Below are positions 8,871-21,005 of a stretch of DNA of 38,821 nucleotides, one piece after another. Every line of letters starts with the position of its first letter. The first letter of the stretch is position 1. The stretch is taken from contig BDDC01000213.1 in assembly GCA_001662425.1 (NCBI GenBank), positions 9,713 to 48,533 on the forward strand. Reading direction: 5' to 3'. The notes under the pieces are model-generated. The model made no database searches and had not been told where the DNA came from. It saw only the letters and a list, made by a program, of their open reading frames with translations. A program made the position numbers and the translations under genes. Source of the stretch: Chlamydomonas sphaeroides. Its lineage: Eukaryota > Chlorophyta > Chlorophyceae > Chlamydomonadales > Chlamydomonadaceae.

Positions 8871-11223
8871 GCGACTGTGGGCTGCTTTCTTTGTGCAACA
8901 GTGCGGCATTGTCGTTATCTGCACGAGCATACGACTTAATACTATTGGTCTAGGGTTGTTGCAGGCGGGAAGAAAGGGCTGGTGCAGTTGGTGCGTGTTG
9001 GTGGCAGCGTAGCAGAGCGAAGGCAGTTGGCCTAGCCTGCCTCAGGGGTCCCCCCCTTCGCTGATCATTTCGGCACGTCCGTGTCGCCTTCGGACATGGA
9101 CTGCTGCCACTAGGTTAAGGCCCAGCACTCCCGGCAAGCGGCAGGTGGCAGGTCAGACCAATCCTCGCGGTGGGGGCGCCTTCCGCCAGGGCAGGGATGA
9201 CTCTCCTAGCCACAGGAGGAGCCTCCTGCCTAGCCAGGCCTGGCGATCCCGCTGCCGCACCCTCATCGCCGTGCGGCCGTGGTCGCAGAGCCAGCTTCCA
9301 GGCTTCCCGGTGCCAACCAGTTGTTCGGGGCTTGGGGGAGGGCTTGCCTCCCTGATAGCAACACCCGCCGCCGCCAGTCCCTCACGTCCGGACCGGTGAA
9401 CGGAGCCCGGGATGCCATACCGGTAGTTTACATTGCCCTGCGCCGCGCTCCCGCGCGGCCATGACTCGCTGCCACTTGCGCCACCCCTCGGCTCGCATGC
9501 ACCCGCCGCCTCCCTTTCCCCCCACCAGCCACCGAGCCTTATGCCGTTGAACGGTAGTTACTGTCACAAGGGCCCATGCAGCTGACGTCAGCAACCAGGT
9601 GAGGCCCGTCCCCTGCACCCCAAGAGCTCCCTCCGCCAACCAAACACAGGCGTCCGGCGTCCTTCCTTCAGCGTCCTCGCTCGACCCCCTCCTTCCCTCC
9701 ACAACCCAGCCCAGCACGGGCTCTCCCTCCACGGCTCAGCCCAGCCGCCGCCACGTCCACCAGGACGCACCAGCGCCCCGCCATATGCCATGGCCGGGGC
9801 GCTGAACAAATCAGGCATGCAATCGCTCTGCGCTACGGGATGCCAACCGCGCTACTGGGCGCGCGGTGGCATGCCCACACCGCGGCACCCCGGCCGGCGC
9901 CGAGCCCCGCTGTCGGCGGGGCGCGGCCTGCCGGGGGCCAAAGGAATAGACGGCGGCCCGCCCCCCAGGCGGGCAGGCCGCCGGGCAGTCGCTCCAGTAC
10001 TTGGAAGGCAAGAGGCCCCGCCCCGCCCTTGCCCCACCGCCCAATGCGGGCGCGGGAACGTATGGCAAGGGCTGCGCGGCTCGGCCCGGGCCCGGCACGC
10101 GGCTCGGCGCCGCGTGCAGGACCCGGGCCGCCTGCCGCGCAGGGGCGGGGCGCACGAGCACGAATCAACGACGACCCCACCGCACACGGCTTGCTCCCTG
10201 CCGCCACCGCTCAACCCCCAGGGGCATCGGCAGCCCTGCGCAACCAGATTGCCACGCACCCCGCTCCCTGGGGGCTCAACACCACAACCCGCGCTCCCAC
10301 AGCACACCCCTCGCGACCGCACCAGTCGCGGCAGCACCCTGCAAGAACTCTTAGCGCACTGCCAGCCCGCGGCCCGCGGGCCTGCCCATGCACAGGCCGG
10401 ACGCTGGCCGCAGGCGCCCTGACCTCCTTTCGGCAGCACGACGCTCCAGCGCACGGCCGACGAACGCGCCTCGCCGCAACAGCCAAGCACTCGTGCGGGC
10501 CCCAGGCGGCAGCGGCTCCGCGCTTGGGTAGACGCTACCAACGAGCCCTGCTCAGCGCTATGAAGGCAGCGCGGCCCACAGCCGGCACGGCCGCATCACA
10601 CGCACCCTGCCTGTTGCCCCACATACCAACCGCGCCCGCAGCCGTCCTCTTCCGCTCACAAGCGCCCGCCTCGTCCTCTTCCTCCCTCCCCCCATGGCAG
10701 GCGGCCGGCGCACACAACATGTGCTGTGTGTTGCGCACGCCGGCTTCAAGAAAACCCGTGGCCCGTGCGGCCAGCGAAGCCCCGCCTTAAAAGAATGCCC
10801 ACCCCGGTGCCACCGCGTGCATGGGCGCGACGTGAGGGCGCGCTCGGGCGCGCATGGGCGCACTGCAGAGAGCCGCGGGATGTGCCGCGGGGTGTGCGTC
10901 TCGCGTGCGTGTGTGTCATGCGTCGTGTGTCATGTGTGCGACTAACCGTACCTTCTCCTGCGTGCGCATGTCCTCATGTCAGGGGTTTCTCCGGACCACC
11001 AGCACGACCACTGCGGACAGACGACCACCAGCACAAAGCCAAACCAACAGCCATTCCTCGGAACTGCTCGCATCTGCATCAGCCTCGTCTCAACCCATCT
11101 CACCACGCCCACGCCTCGCCTAAACCTCACCGGGCCGTCTCTCTCTCAGACGCATGCGCGCCCCCCCCCTTCGCAAGGCGCCGCGCCGACGCTGCCGCTG
11201 GCCAGCTCAGCCGCCGGCGCGCC
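8871..11223. other. Long gene-free stretch, partly 3' UTR of the minus-strand gene to the right
   Basis: No recognisable gene. From about 9840 to 10790 several frames stay open on both strands at once. The translations are repetitive Ala/Arg/Pro/Gly with no motif, which is expected of very GC-rich DNA. On the minus strand a TGTAA occurs at 9432-9428; if that ends the transcript of the 2,001-aa protein gene, its 3' UTR is about 1.8 kb. A GTGT-rich patch lies near 10900-10940. Confidence 0.4.
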
Positions 11224-14200
11224 TCACGCGCCCGTGCCCCAGCTGCCAAACGCGGCCCCTGGCCCGCCGAAGCCGAGCCCCAGGCCCAGGCCCGCCCCCG
11301 CTCCGCCCGATGACCCAGGCAGCTGGTGCGCCAAGGCCGCCGCCACCGCCGCCGCCGCCGTCAGCTCCGCCGCCTGCTGCCGGATGTGAGGAGAGGAGAG
11401 CAGCTGCTGCAGCGCAGGGCCGGCGCCCGCCTGCCCGGCCTCGCCCTCCACCGCGGCGCCTTGGGGTGCGGCCTCTGCGGCAGCGGCGTCGGCCGCCGCT
11501 GGTTGCGTCTGCTCGGCCGGCGCCGGTGGTGGCAGTCCAGGCGCGGCGCCGCTGCCCAGCGGACCTGGCAGGTCCTGCGGCGGAGCTGAGCCTCCTGGCA
11601 GAGGAAGGCTGGGGGCAGCGGATACCGGCTGGCTTGCGGCCTGGAGCTGCGCTGGGTGCAGCGCCGTGGGCATGTCAGCAGTGGCGTCGGCGGGCAGCAG
11701 CTGCGCGGGCGCCGTCGATAGGTCATGCTGCACGGCGGCGCTGGCACGCCGGGGCTGGGGCGCGAGCAGCGGCCTGGCGCCGCTCTCGGCAACCGTACTG
11801 CCGAGCTGCGATACGTGCAGCGCCGCGGCAGCGTGCGGTGACGGCGGCTGCGGTCCCGCCAGCACGCCGCTGGCCGCCCGTGCGGCGCTCGCTACAGCCG
11901 GCGCCGCGGCCGGCAGCAGCAGCGGCAGCGCGTCCTCCACCTTCTGCTGCTGCTGGGGTTGGGGCGCCTGCGCCTGTGCCGGCGCCGCGGCCTCCTGCTC
12001 CTGCTGCTGCCGCAGCAGCTGCTGGTGCGCCAGCGCCAGCAGCTCAGCCTGCATCTGCATCTGCATGCCCTGCAGTCCCACAGCGCCCATGGCCGCCATG
12101 TGCAGGCCCAGCGCCCCCATGGCCGCGGACATGGGCATCGCCGCGCTCATGGGCATGGGCATGGCGGGCAGCGGCAGACCCATGGCTGGGCCGAAGGGCC
12201 ACATGGCGGCGGCGGCGAGGTAGGGCGCCATCGCATCCGGCGGCGGGCCCACGGTGCCGACGGCCGGCAGACAGGAGACTGCCGCTGTTGCGTGGGGCGG
12301 CGGCGGCGCGGCGCCTTCGGCAGTCGCCCGACGCTTCTTGGGGCTGGTGTCGGGAGTTGACGCAGAGGCGACGTCGTCGTGAGGCCGCTTCACGGCGCGG
12401 CTGGGTGCGGCGGATGGCTCTGCGGGCGGCGGCGTAGGCGTGCCGGCGGGAGGCGGCGCGGAGGAGTGGGAGGGCGCGGCGGTAGCTGTGCGCTGGCCAG
12501 CGGCCGGCGGCGCCTGGGGCGTCCTGGCGCCGGTTGAGTCGATGCTGCTGCGGGTCCCCGGCGCCTGGCTGGGCGCTGGCGTTGTCATGCTGGGCAGCGG
12601 CAGGTGCTGCGCTACGGCGGGCGGCAGAGGGCTGGGCACTGCTGAGCTAGCCAGGGCCGTCCCAGCACCGGTCGCAGCGGCAGCGGCCACCGCCGCCTCC
12701 AGGTCCCCGCCGCCGGGTGCCGCCTCGTCGGTCAGCCCCCAGCCGCCGGCGCCGCCGGCATCGGCTGCGTGGAGGCCGGCCCGGGCCTGTACGGCCGCCG
12801 CCACCGTCGCGGCCACGACGGCAACCGCCGCCGCCCTGGCAGCCTCGACGGCGGCGTCGCCCTCGGGCACCGCGGCCGGCGCCTCCCCGACAGCGGCGCC
12901 GGCGCCGGCGTCAGCTTCGCTCCGGCATCGCAGCGATGACATGCGCTCCTCCGACATGCGCCGTGAGGCCTCGCCCAGGGCAAGCAGCCGGCTCGCGGGC
13001 AGGACCGGCCCCGTCGACAGCGCCGCTGCCGCGACCAATGACGACACCGGAGCCGCTAGCGACGGTGCCGAGGAGTCCACTGCCGGCGGCCGTAGCTCTG
13101 CAGCCTCCACATCACTCGCGCCAGAGGGTCGCTGCCGCAGACCGCCAGGAGCCGGCGCGCCGCCGTCGCCGCGAGCAGGACCGCGCTCGTGCAAGCCCGC
13201 CAGCGCCACCAGGCGCCGGCGCTTAAAGTCCCATCCATCGTCGGCGCCCTCGACCGCGGCCTCGCGCTTCACGAGCCCGCGTCCGTCGCCGGCGGTAGGC
13301 GGCACCTGCAGCCCAGTCCGCGGCTGCGGGGCCATCGCGACACGCTGCGGCGCGGGCGCAGCAGCGTCGCGCTGGCCGCGGCCAGCCCAGGAGGCGGCCG
13401 GCGGGCTGGGGCTCTGCAGCTCGTCCCCGCTCTGCCCGCCGGCGCCTTCGCTGGAGCCCGGGCCGGTGCCGGCGGCGGCGGGCCCGCCGAAGCCAGCGGC
13501 GGCGCCGTGGCCGGACAGGTGCAGCAGCTGCTCTGCGGCGTGGAGTAGCGAGTCGGGCAGAGACTGCTTGCGGCTGTGGTGGTGCTGCTGGTGGTGCTCG
13601 ACGCAGGGGCGCGACTCGGCGCGGGGCAGCAGCGCGCCGCGCGGGCCCGTGCCGCTGTGGCTGTCCAGTCGCGCCGGCGGCACGGGCGGCGCGGGGTGCG
13701 GCCAGGCGTCGGGGCGTGGCCGCCGCGCGCCAGAGCTGCGGCGCCGCCGCGGAGGTTCGAGCGGCAGGGCGGCGGCCGCGCCCGGGGCCTCCGCCGCCAG
13801 TCGCTCTCTGTCCGACGCGTCGGCGTCGGGTAGTGCGCCGCCCGCCGGCGGAGCCAGGTGCAGCAGCAGCTGTGCGCCGCCAAGAGCGCTCCATCCCGCG
13901 ATGAGCTGGCCCGCGTGGGCAGCGGCCAATGGCGCCGGCAGGCGGATGACGTACTCGGCGGGCCCGGCGGCTGCGTGGCCGGGCGCCAGCGCCACCTCCG
14001 CCACGTGGGCCCCGAGCTCCAGTTCGCCGCCCGCGTTGACCAGGACCTACGAGGGCAGCGGAGGACGGGTTTGGGCGATGTGCAGCTGGCTGCTGGGGCT
14101 GGCAAGGGCGGATCGGGGTCGCAGGGCGCAGGCACAGCGCTGGTGAACACAAGGTGCAGCGTCGGGGGCAGCGTGCAGCCGCAGCGGCGCGGACGCGGCA

Positions 14201-17200
14201 GCGGCAGAGCAGCGAGTGCAAGGCCGGCGCCTCACCTGCACATCCAGCGGCGCCGTGCCCTCGCCCCGGCACACCTCCGCCAGCGCCCTGGGCAGCACCA
14301 CGCGCGACTGCCCCGCCGGCACTCGGATGGGCGCGATACTCAGCACGCTGCGCGCCCGGGCGCCGGGCAGCGCAACGCGCGCCAGCGCCGCCGCCACGCC
14401 GGCTTCCAGCAGGCGCCGCACCTCGGCAGCCGGCGGCAGCCCGCCGGCAAGGCCGGGCGCCGGCGCCCCGCCGCGGACCAGCGGCCGGCCGGCTGGGCGC
14501 GGGCTGTGCGGACGGGAGCCGCCCGGCCTGCCACCCGCCCGCCCGCCGCCTTCCTCCACCGCGCCAGGTCCGTCTCCATCCCCTTCCACACACCGCTCCG
14601 CGTCATGGACCAGGCTCCGCGCCGCGGCCGCGGCCAGGACCTCGACGCCGGGGCCCTGGCCGCCCTGTGGCGACACGTAGCGGCCGCCGTTGGCTGCGCC
14701 CAGCTGCGCGGCGCGGCCCAGCGCCATTGTCAGCGGCACACCTACGGGCGGCGACAGCCTCACTCGGACCATGTCGGGCGCCACCTGGTCCCACGCCGCC
14801 ACCCGCCAGCCAGAGTAGCGCCTGCGGGCAGGGGCGATGATCGATGGGATTTATTCACGCGATAGCACAGGTGAGCAGGCCAGCGACTCGTGCGCGACAG
14901 TCTGATGGCCCCAGATGCTGAACCCGCCCCTCGGTGCTCCCTGCACCGTCCCTTCCTCTCTGAACCGTCCCTCCCTCCCTGCCGGCCCCACCGTGGCACG
15001 TCCTTGAAGCCCAGCAGGCGGTAGTAGCGGTAGCCTGTGTGGTTCTGGTAGCTGGCCACGGAGGCCCACGAGAGGCAGGGGTCCAGCAGGTGGCCCGCCT
15101 GCACCTGCGGGGTTTCGAGGAGCAGGAGGATGCGCAGGATCAGGAGCGGGAGGAGGAGGATCAGCAGGGAAAGCAGGAACGGCAGGCCAGCAAACAGGTC
15201 AGGGGCCGGGTCGCCGTAGTGGTGCGCAATAGTGGGCTGGCCAAGGAGGCACGGCGGCATCGTGTCGAGGCCCATGCGGCGGCGGGCTGGGGACCGGACA
15301 GACCTGCACGCGTAGGCCCCGCGCCAGCACCGCGGCGGTGTCGAAGTGCTCCTGGAAGAACAGCCGCGGCAGGTGGATGAAGTGCTCCGGGGACAGCACC
15401 GTGGCGCCGCCCTGTGGCGATGAACGGCAGGGAGGGAGGACGATCGGGGGAGTGGTGTCAGAAGAGAGTGGATATGAGAGGGGGCAAGTGTCACAACAAG
15501 CGGTGGAGAAGAGCCTGCCACACAAAAACAAATAGCGTAGCGCAGAGGCATACAACATCGGACTTCCAATCACGTAAGCAGAGTTGCTCACCTTGCGGCA
15601 GGGGTGCGGCGACGAGGCTAGCGCGCCCGGCAGCGCCGGGGGCATCTCGCCGGCCGGCAGCGCGCCGTAGCCACCCGCCGGCACGCCGCCGGGGCTGCCG
15701 GCAGCGGTGGCGGCGGCGCTGCTGCCAAACGGGTGCCAGCCGCTGTTGCCGGTGGGCTTGCGGCGGCCAGAGCGCGGCGGCGTCTCGGACGACTGCCGGC
15801 CGCCGCGGCCCTGGGGTGGCAGCGAGCAGCGCGAGCGGCAAGGGCACGCACACAGTGAGCCAAAGGCACGGATGCGGTGCGGCAGGCTGGAGCAACTCAA
15901 GTGGCCAGCTCAAGTGGCGCAAGCCAATACTGAGCGAGCGCTTACCGCCGGGGACCGGCCCCTGAGGCCGCGCCGACTCCCGCCGCCGCTGCGGCGCGCC
16001 CTGGCGGCCGAGCTTGGGTGGTCGTCGTCCGCATCGTTGTCCTCCCACTCCTGCTCCTCCTCTTCCGCCCATCGGTCGTCATCACTCCAACCGCCGGCGC
16101 CCCGCCGGCGCCCACCGGCCCCTGCCGCAGCGCCCGGGCGCCCGCCGTCGCCTCGCCGCCGCCAGCCGTCGCCGCCGCCGGCGGCCCTGCCGGCGCTGCC
16201 AGTTGCGTCCTGGCTTTCGGTCAGTGCCGTTACGGCCGCCAGCAGCTGCGCGCTCCGGTCGAGGGCGCCGGCCGCGCCAGTCCCGCCGAAGGGCTCGCGG
16301 ATGCTGCCGAGGCCTGTCGCGCTGGTGCGGCCCGGCGCGGGCGCCTGCCTGAGGTGCTCCTGCTGCTGCTGCAGGGGGTAGGAAGGGGCTTGCGGGTGCT
16401 GATCCTCCTCGCACGCCAGCTCCTCCACCTCCTCGTCGCACTCCAGGCCGGGCTCCCGCTTAGCGCCAGCCTGCGGCAGCGCACAACGCAGTGCGGAGCA
16501 AGGGCGGGCGTGAGCGTTCAGCGCAGCCTACTTTGAGACGACTCAGGCGCGGAATAGGCATGAGCGGTCCCGCACAGCTGCCCGCCGCTTCAATCGCAGC
16601 CACTGCGGCAATGGGCCCCGACCCACATCAGCCAGCAGCTCCGTGTCGACGCTGTGGCCCTCGGAGCGGCCTCCCGGCGCCGCCAGACCGCGGCCGTGCG
16701 ACCCCAGCAGCTGCTGCCTGCCGTGGCTGCCGGGGCCTGCCCCGCCACGAGCAACGCCGCCATGCGCCGCCGCGGCCGCGGCCGCAAAGGCGCCACCCCG
16801 CGCCGGCTCCGGCCCCGGCTCCCGAGATGAGAGTGATCCCGGCTGGCTGGCGCGGTGCGCCGAGGCCAGCGGCGAGGGCGGCCGCTGCGGCGGCAATGGC
16901 GGCGGCGGCGGTGGCTGCGCCCTGGCTGCCTGGCCCATGCTGGGCGCCGAGATGATGAGCCGCACGGCGCGCTCGCTGAGCGCCTCCCACATCTCGATGC
17001 GCCAGTGCTGGTAGCTGCGGGGCGGGGCGCAGGGAGCAAGGACGCAGGCGCCTCGATGACAGCGCATCGCGTCACACGGGCAGAGGCCGCTGCTGCAGCC
17101 GCGCGCCGCCAGGACCCAGGCCCAGCCCGCAGCGCTCACCTGCAGGAGATGTCCTTGAGGCCCAGCACCCGGTACTGGCTGTAGCCCTGCGCGTGGAAGA

Positions 17201-18578
17201 ACTGCTCCACCTGCGCTGGCAGCACCAGGTCGCCGCCGTTGGGGCCCGAGGCGTCGCCGGCGGCCGCGGGGTCGGAGCTGGACGCAGGGGCTGAGGCCGC
17301 CGCGGCGGCCGCGGCGGGCGGCAGCGGGCCCAGGCGGCGCACGAAGACGGTGATGCCGTGCTGCAGGATGGTGGACGGCTGCAGCACGCGCTCCGCGAAC
17401 TGGCGGGGCATGATGATGGGCACCTTGGGCGACAGCACGCCCTGCGGATGGGGACACGGAGGGCGTGGGAGGGTGGTAATCGGGCGGGCGCGAGGGGTGA
17501 GCAGCTGTGGAACAAGGGCAGCAGCCGATGGGGGGATGATGTGGGTCGCCTCGCGTGCAGGGGCCAGAGCAAAGCGGACCAGCGCAGACACTACCAGCCT
17601 GAAACAGGCGGCTGGGAAGGGTGGGATGAAGCCCACCTTTGAGCGCACGGCCCCCGCCACGGGCGCCTCTGCTGATGCGGCAGCAGCAGGGCTTGGCCCG
17701 CCGGTCCGCACAGTTGGGCCTGCGCCTGTAGCCGCCGCTGCTGCACTGGGTCTCCGGCCCCACGCCGGCTCTTCCGGGTCGCGGTCAGGCGCCTGTCGCT
17801 TGGGCTGCGGTGCCGTGCCCGGGATGGGAAGCTGGGCCGGCAGCGCGGTTACGCCGCTGACGCCGCCACGCATAGCGCCACCGGCGGGCCCCGGAGGCGC
17901 TAGTGCGTGGGTAGAGGTGGCACCAGGTCTCGAGCCGTCGAGGGGCGCAGCTGCTGCGGCTGCTGCCATGAGGAGGTCGAAGGCCGAGGACGCAGGCTGG
18001 GCCTGCACAGCGGTCTGCACGCCGGCAGGGACGCCCGCGACGCCCGGAAGCGCTCGGAGTCCACCGCTGCTCGCCCGGCGCCTGCCCGGCGAAATATTTG
18101 CTGCGACCATGACAAGCGGCCCTGCACCGGCAGGTGGTGCGCCTGCCTCGGCCGCTGTGTGGGCGAAGGGCGACATCTGAGGGCTCGGCGGCCGCGCGAC
18201 TGGCGAACGGTGTGGCCGGCGAAGAAGCGCATCGGCAGCTGCCGCCACATCATGCGGCTCGTCGCTTGTCATCAAGTTGCGCTCCAGCGAGACCTGCTGC
18301 ACATGTGCGCCGACAGGAGCAACACCCTGCTGCTGGTTGGCCGTCGCTCCTGCGCCAGGCTGTGACGTGTTGCTTAACCAATTGGTGCGGCCATTAGTTG
18401 TTGCTGTCCCATCGGCATCGTGCAGCTTCGCCTCTGTAAACTGCCGGCTGTTTGTCTGCTCGCCACTCTGCTGGCCGGGAAGCACGTGCAGCCCACAACC
18501 GGCTTGCGTGGTGCTTTTGCCACAATCGACTCGTTGAATTATGACGGGTTCGGCTGTTCCCGCAGCCTTGGGGTCCAT
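11224..18578 (-). CDS. Very large unrecognised nuclear-type protein with three diverged copies of one domain (B3-like?)
   Basis: Nine exons join in frame to about 2,001 aa: 18578-17637, 17441-17140, 17014-16627, 16470-15946, 15810-15592, 15411-15304, 15104-14992, 14821-14236, 14046-11224 (TGA 11226-11224). I do not recognise the family. Residues 315-439, 793-892 and 1029-1128 look like one repeated domain. Each begins with a Pro-Arg element (IIMPRQFAERVL / IHLPRLFFQEHF / VVLPRALAEVC). Copies 1 and 2 share YRVLGLKDI / YRLLGFKDV. All end in a Trp-hydrophobic element (HWRIEMWEAL..VRLIIS / WRVAAWDQV..VRVRLS / IAGWSAL..LLLHLAPP). The layout recalls plant B3 pseudobarrels; that is inference. The long Ala/Pro/Gln-rich tail has basic clusters (FKRRR ~1335, KRPHDD and SPKKRR ~1613-1634) suited to nuclear import, and a Met/Gln-rich stretch ~1676-1745. 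A regulatory DNA-binding protein is plausible. ATG 18578 is the first in frame; an upstream exon joined at about 18660 is possible. Confidence 0.72.
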
Positions 18579-21005
18579 GCGGCGTGAGCGGGGCCCTGCT
18601 GGCTCGTTAGTCCGGCCCAAGCACTCAAATCCAGTGTTATGCAGCCTATTTTGGGCAACCTGCGGCCAGGACGCAGCAACTTCTGACGGGACAGGCACTT
18701 CGTGTCCGGCGCGGGGGCGAGCACGCCTGCCACCACCTGAGGCCGTCCTACGTTAATGCAGCCCAATTGCGCTGATTAGGCGGTATCCTTACCTTGGGAA
18801 GTCGCCAATTGGAGATTTGGTGCAGAGGGCGCGCGAGCACCGCCAGCGACTGTTGAGGCGACCTGACGACCAAGAGCTGGCCCCGGTTCCCTGGCTGTGT
18901 CCGCTGGACTGTATTCCTCACACCACTGACCCTGTGGCCGCCGCAGACCTGCCACACAGGGCGACAACGCCAATCCCTCCGGCAGGGTGTTGTGTTATGC
19001 TAAGCTGCTCCAGGCAGCGACTCTGCCTCGGGGAGTCTAAGCAAACACACGGCCACAGCAGCATAATGTATGCGTGTAGGCCTCGTGGTCCGCCGACCGA
19101 AGGACTCGCAACGCCTCAGCAGTCTGTGGCATCGCGACTGCTGGGATGTATGCAATTGGCTGCAAAAGTAAGTGTATAGGGCGTGCTTGGGGCTATGAGC
19201 GGTCCCGCACGACAGCCCTTGGCGGTCGCGCCTTCCAGTGGCACGGACGCCGGCGTTGTGCTGAGTTGGCCGAATTATGCATAAATATTAATCCTACAGG
19301 CTCGGCTAGGCCTGGGGTCCTGTGGCTAGGTCTTGAGCTTTTTGTCCGCTCTACTGCGACGTCTCGGCTTCCCTCCCAACGGAACACTCTGCACTTTCCG
19401 CACTTTACATTTACAAAAAACACTCTGCGACGGATGGGCAAGTTGCTGCGGTATAGCTGCGGTCTCAGCCCGTCGCGGTCAGTGCACAACAGAGGCCTCG
19501 GGTTCGCCGTCGGCGCGCATACAGCTGTACTCGCCATTCGGCCGTTCCTGTCACAAGGAGGAGCTTTCCCTTGGACGCCCATAGCGGCAGAGCGCTTCCG
19601 GCCAGGGACAAGCTACTCCTTGCCCTCCCCTGCCGTCCCCTGCTCCCGGGCCACAACGGGCTACACAGTGCCTCACTATCCCGGGCCAGTCAGACCCTTA
19701 GTGCAAGCCAGGAGACGCCAGAAGGCAGTCAGCAGCGAGCAGGCTAGGACCAGGCGGAACTCCTGGCTCGGGCGGGCCTCTGGCCCAGGCTGGCCTGGGT
19801 GGTTGGGGCAGGCGAGGGTCGGCAGGGGTCGGCCCTTCAGGGCCCTTCCCGCCGCAAGCTTCTTGCGGAGGGTTTTGAATGGGCGTTCACCGAACCCGTT
19901 GGACGTTTGGGTCTTGTGCAATTCGTCGCGGGCTAGATAGCGGGTATGCGCTTGCGGGAGCCATCCCAGCTTCCCGGGCTTTTGCTCGCACACACATCAC
20001 CGCAGCTGCCCAGCCGCGAGCGCCAGTCCTGGGCGCGCACACAGCGAAGTTGCCGGGCGGTGCCTGGTGGGGGCACCCAGCAGCAACAGCACCCTAGGCG
20101 CCCTTCTGCAGGTCCGCTAGGGCCTAGCAGTATGTACTCGGGCCAGCATAACCGTGCAGCGCTCATAACGCCCAGGGTGTTGTCGTAGCCTGTGAGCCGT
20201 GTGAGCCATGCTGGGAGCGAGGACTGAGCGTTTGCGGCCGGCCGACTGCTGGGTACCGTGATATCTTGTAAGCCTTGCGACGACGTGAGCCATCGTGAGC
20301 GTCTGCGTGCCTTGCGAAACCTGTCCCAGCTGCGCATGGGTGCATGGCTCGCCCCAAAAGACGCACACAGTCGGTCATCATGCGGTGAGTCCAACGGCTT
20401 GTGCCCCTGAAGGGGCGAGCCAATGCATAGGCGTCTCGTAGCTATTGCAACAATACAGTGCCCTCTCAAGCCGCACAGTGACAGCGTGAAGCTCAGGTCA
20501 TCACAACCTCCTGGACAGTTCTCAGTTCAGCTGGGGGGGGGGCCGCCGCGCGCCCTAGTCCAGTTCCCCCGCTCCTCGCGGGCACGATACCGCTCGTGGC
20601 CACCACGCCGGCTCCCAAGACGGGCAGTTCCAACACGCTTGGCAAGGGGGCCCCATCCGGACTGGGGAAAGGGGCGTAGCCCACACCCGGTCATTCATTC
20701 GCTTGGGGCTGCCGGCCATGCCCGCCAATACGTCACAGTGCCAGGACTCGTCTGGGACGCGACCCCCGGCGCCTTCACCCGGACATTGCCCGTCAAATAA
20801 TTGGCAGGCACCCCCCCGCCTCACGCTTGCACAAGCGTACGGCTATCGCAACAGCCGCCGCCCAGCCAGCCAGGCACGGCCAGGAGGCAGGGTCCGCCCT
20901 CCCACTGGCCATGCAACATGCTTGAAATTCTTCAAGCCGCTATTGCCACGTGCGGCCGCTAATGCAACAGCAGCACGGGGGCCTGCAGCCGTGCGCTCAG
21001 CCTGC
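18579..21005. other. Intergenic: promoter of the 2,001-aa gene and 3' region of the Patched-like gene
   Basis: No gene is supported. The left part should hold the promoter and 5' UTR of the minus-strand gene starting at 18578, and the right part the 3' UTR of the Patched-like gene ending at 21006. Two minus-strand TGTAA motifs (19415-19411 and 19409-19405) are the nearest clear poly(A) candidates I saw and would imply a UTR of about 1.6 kb. The interval includes a relatively AT-rich patch (about 19260-19440), a run of ten G (20533-20542) and the second copy of the dispersed repeat. Confidence 0.4.
20198..20270 (+). repeat. Dispersed repeat, copy 2
   Basis: Matches 1396-1472 with scattered substitutions and a 3-nt gap; both share GGCCGACTGCTG, GTACCGTGAT and TCTTGTA in the same order. 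It lies in the likely 3' UTR/intergenic DNA of the Patched-like gene. Confidence 0.6.

Noticed and set aside
9840..10790. 316-codon plus-strand open frame (and a 229-codon frame opposite)
   Set aside because: Several frames on both strands are open together, the translations are low complexity, and no splice or family evidence supports either. This is an expected by-product of high GC.
12440..14146. 568-codon plus-strand open frame
   Set aside because: It is antisense to the last exons of the 2,001-aa gene, has Ala/Ser/Pro/Arg-rich composition without motifs, and is a mirror of GC-rich codon use on the other strand.
19676..19993. Minus-strand 105-codon frame considered as a transposase fragment
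   Set aside because: It has basic and hydrophobic composition but no catalytic motif or terminal repeats; insufficient to call a mobile element.
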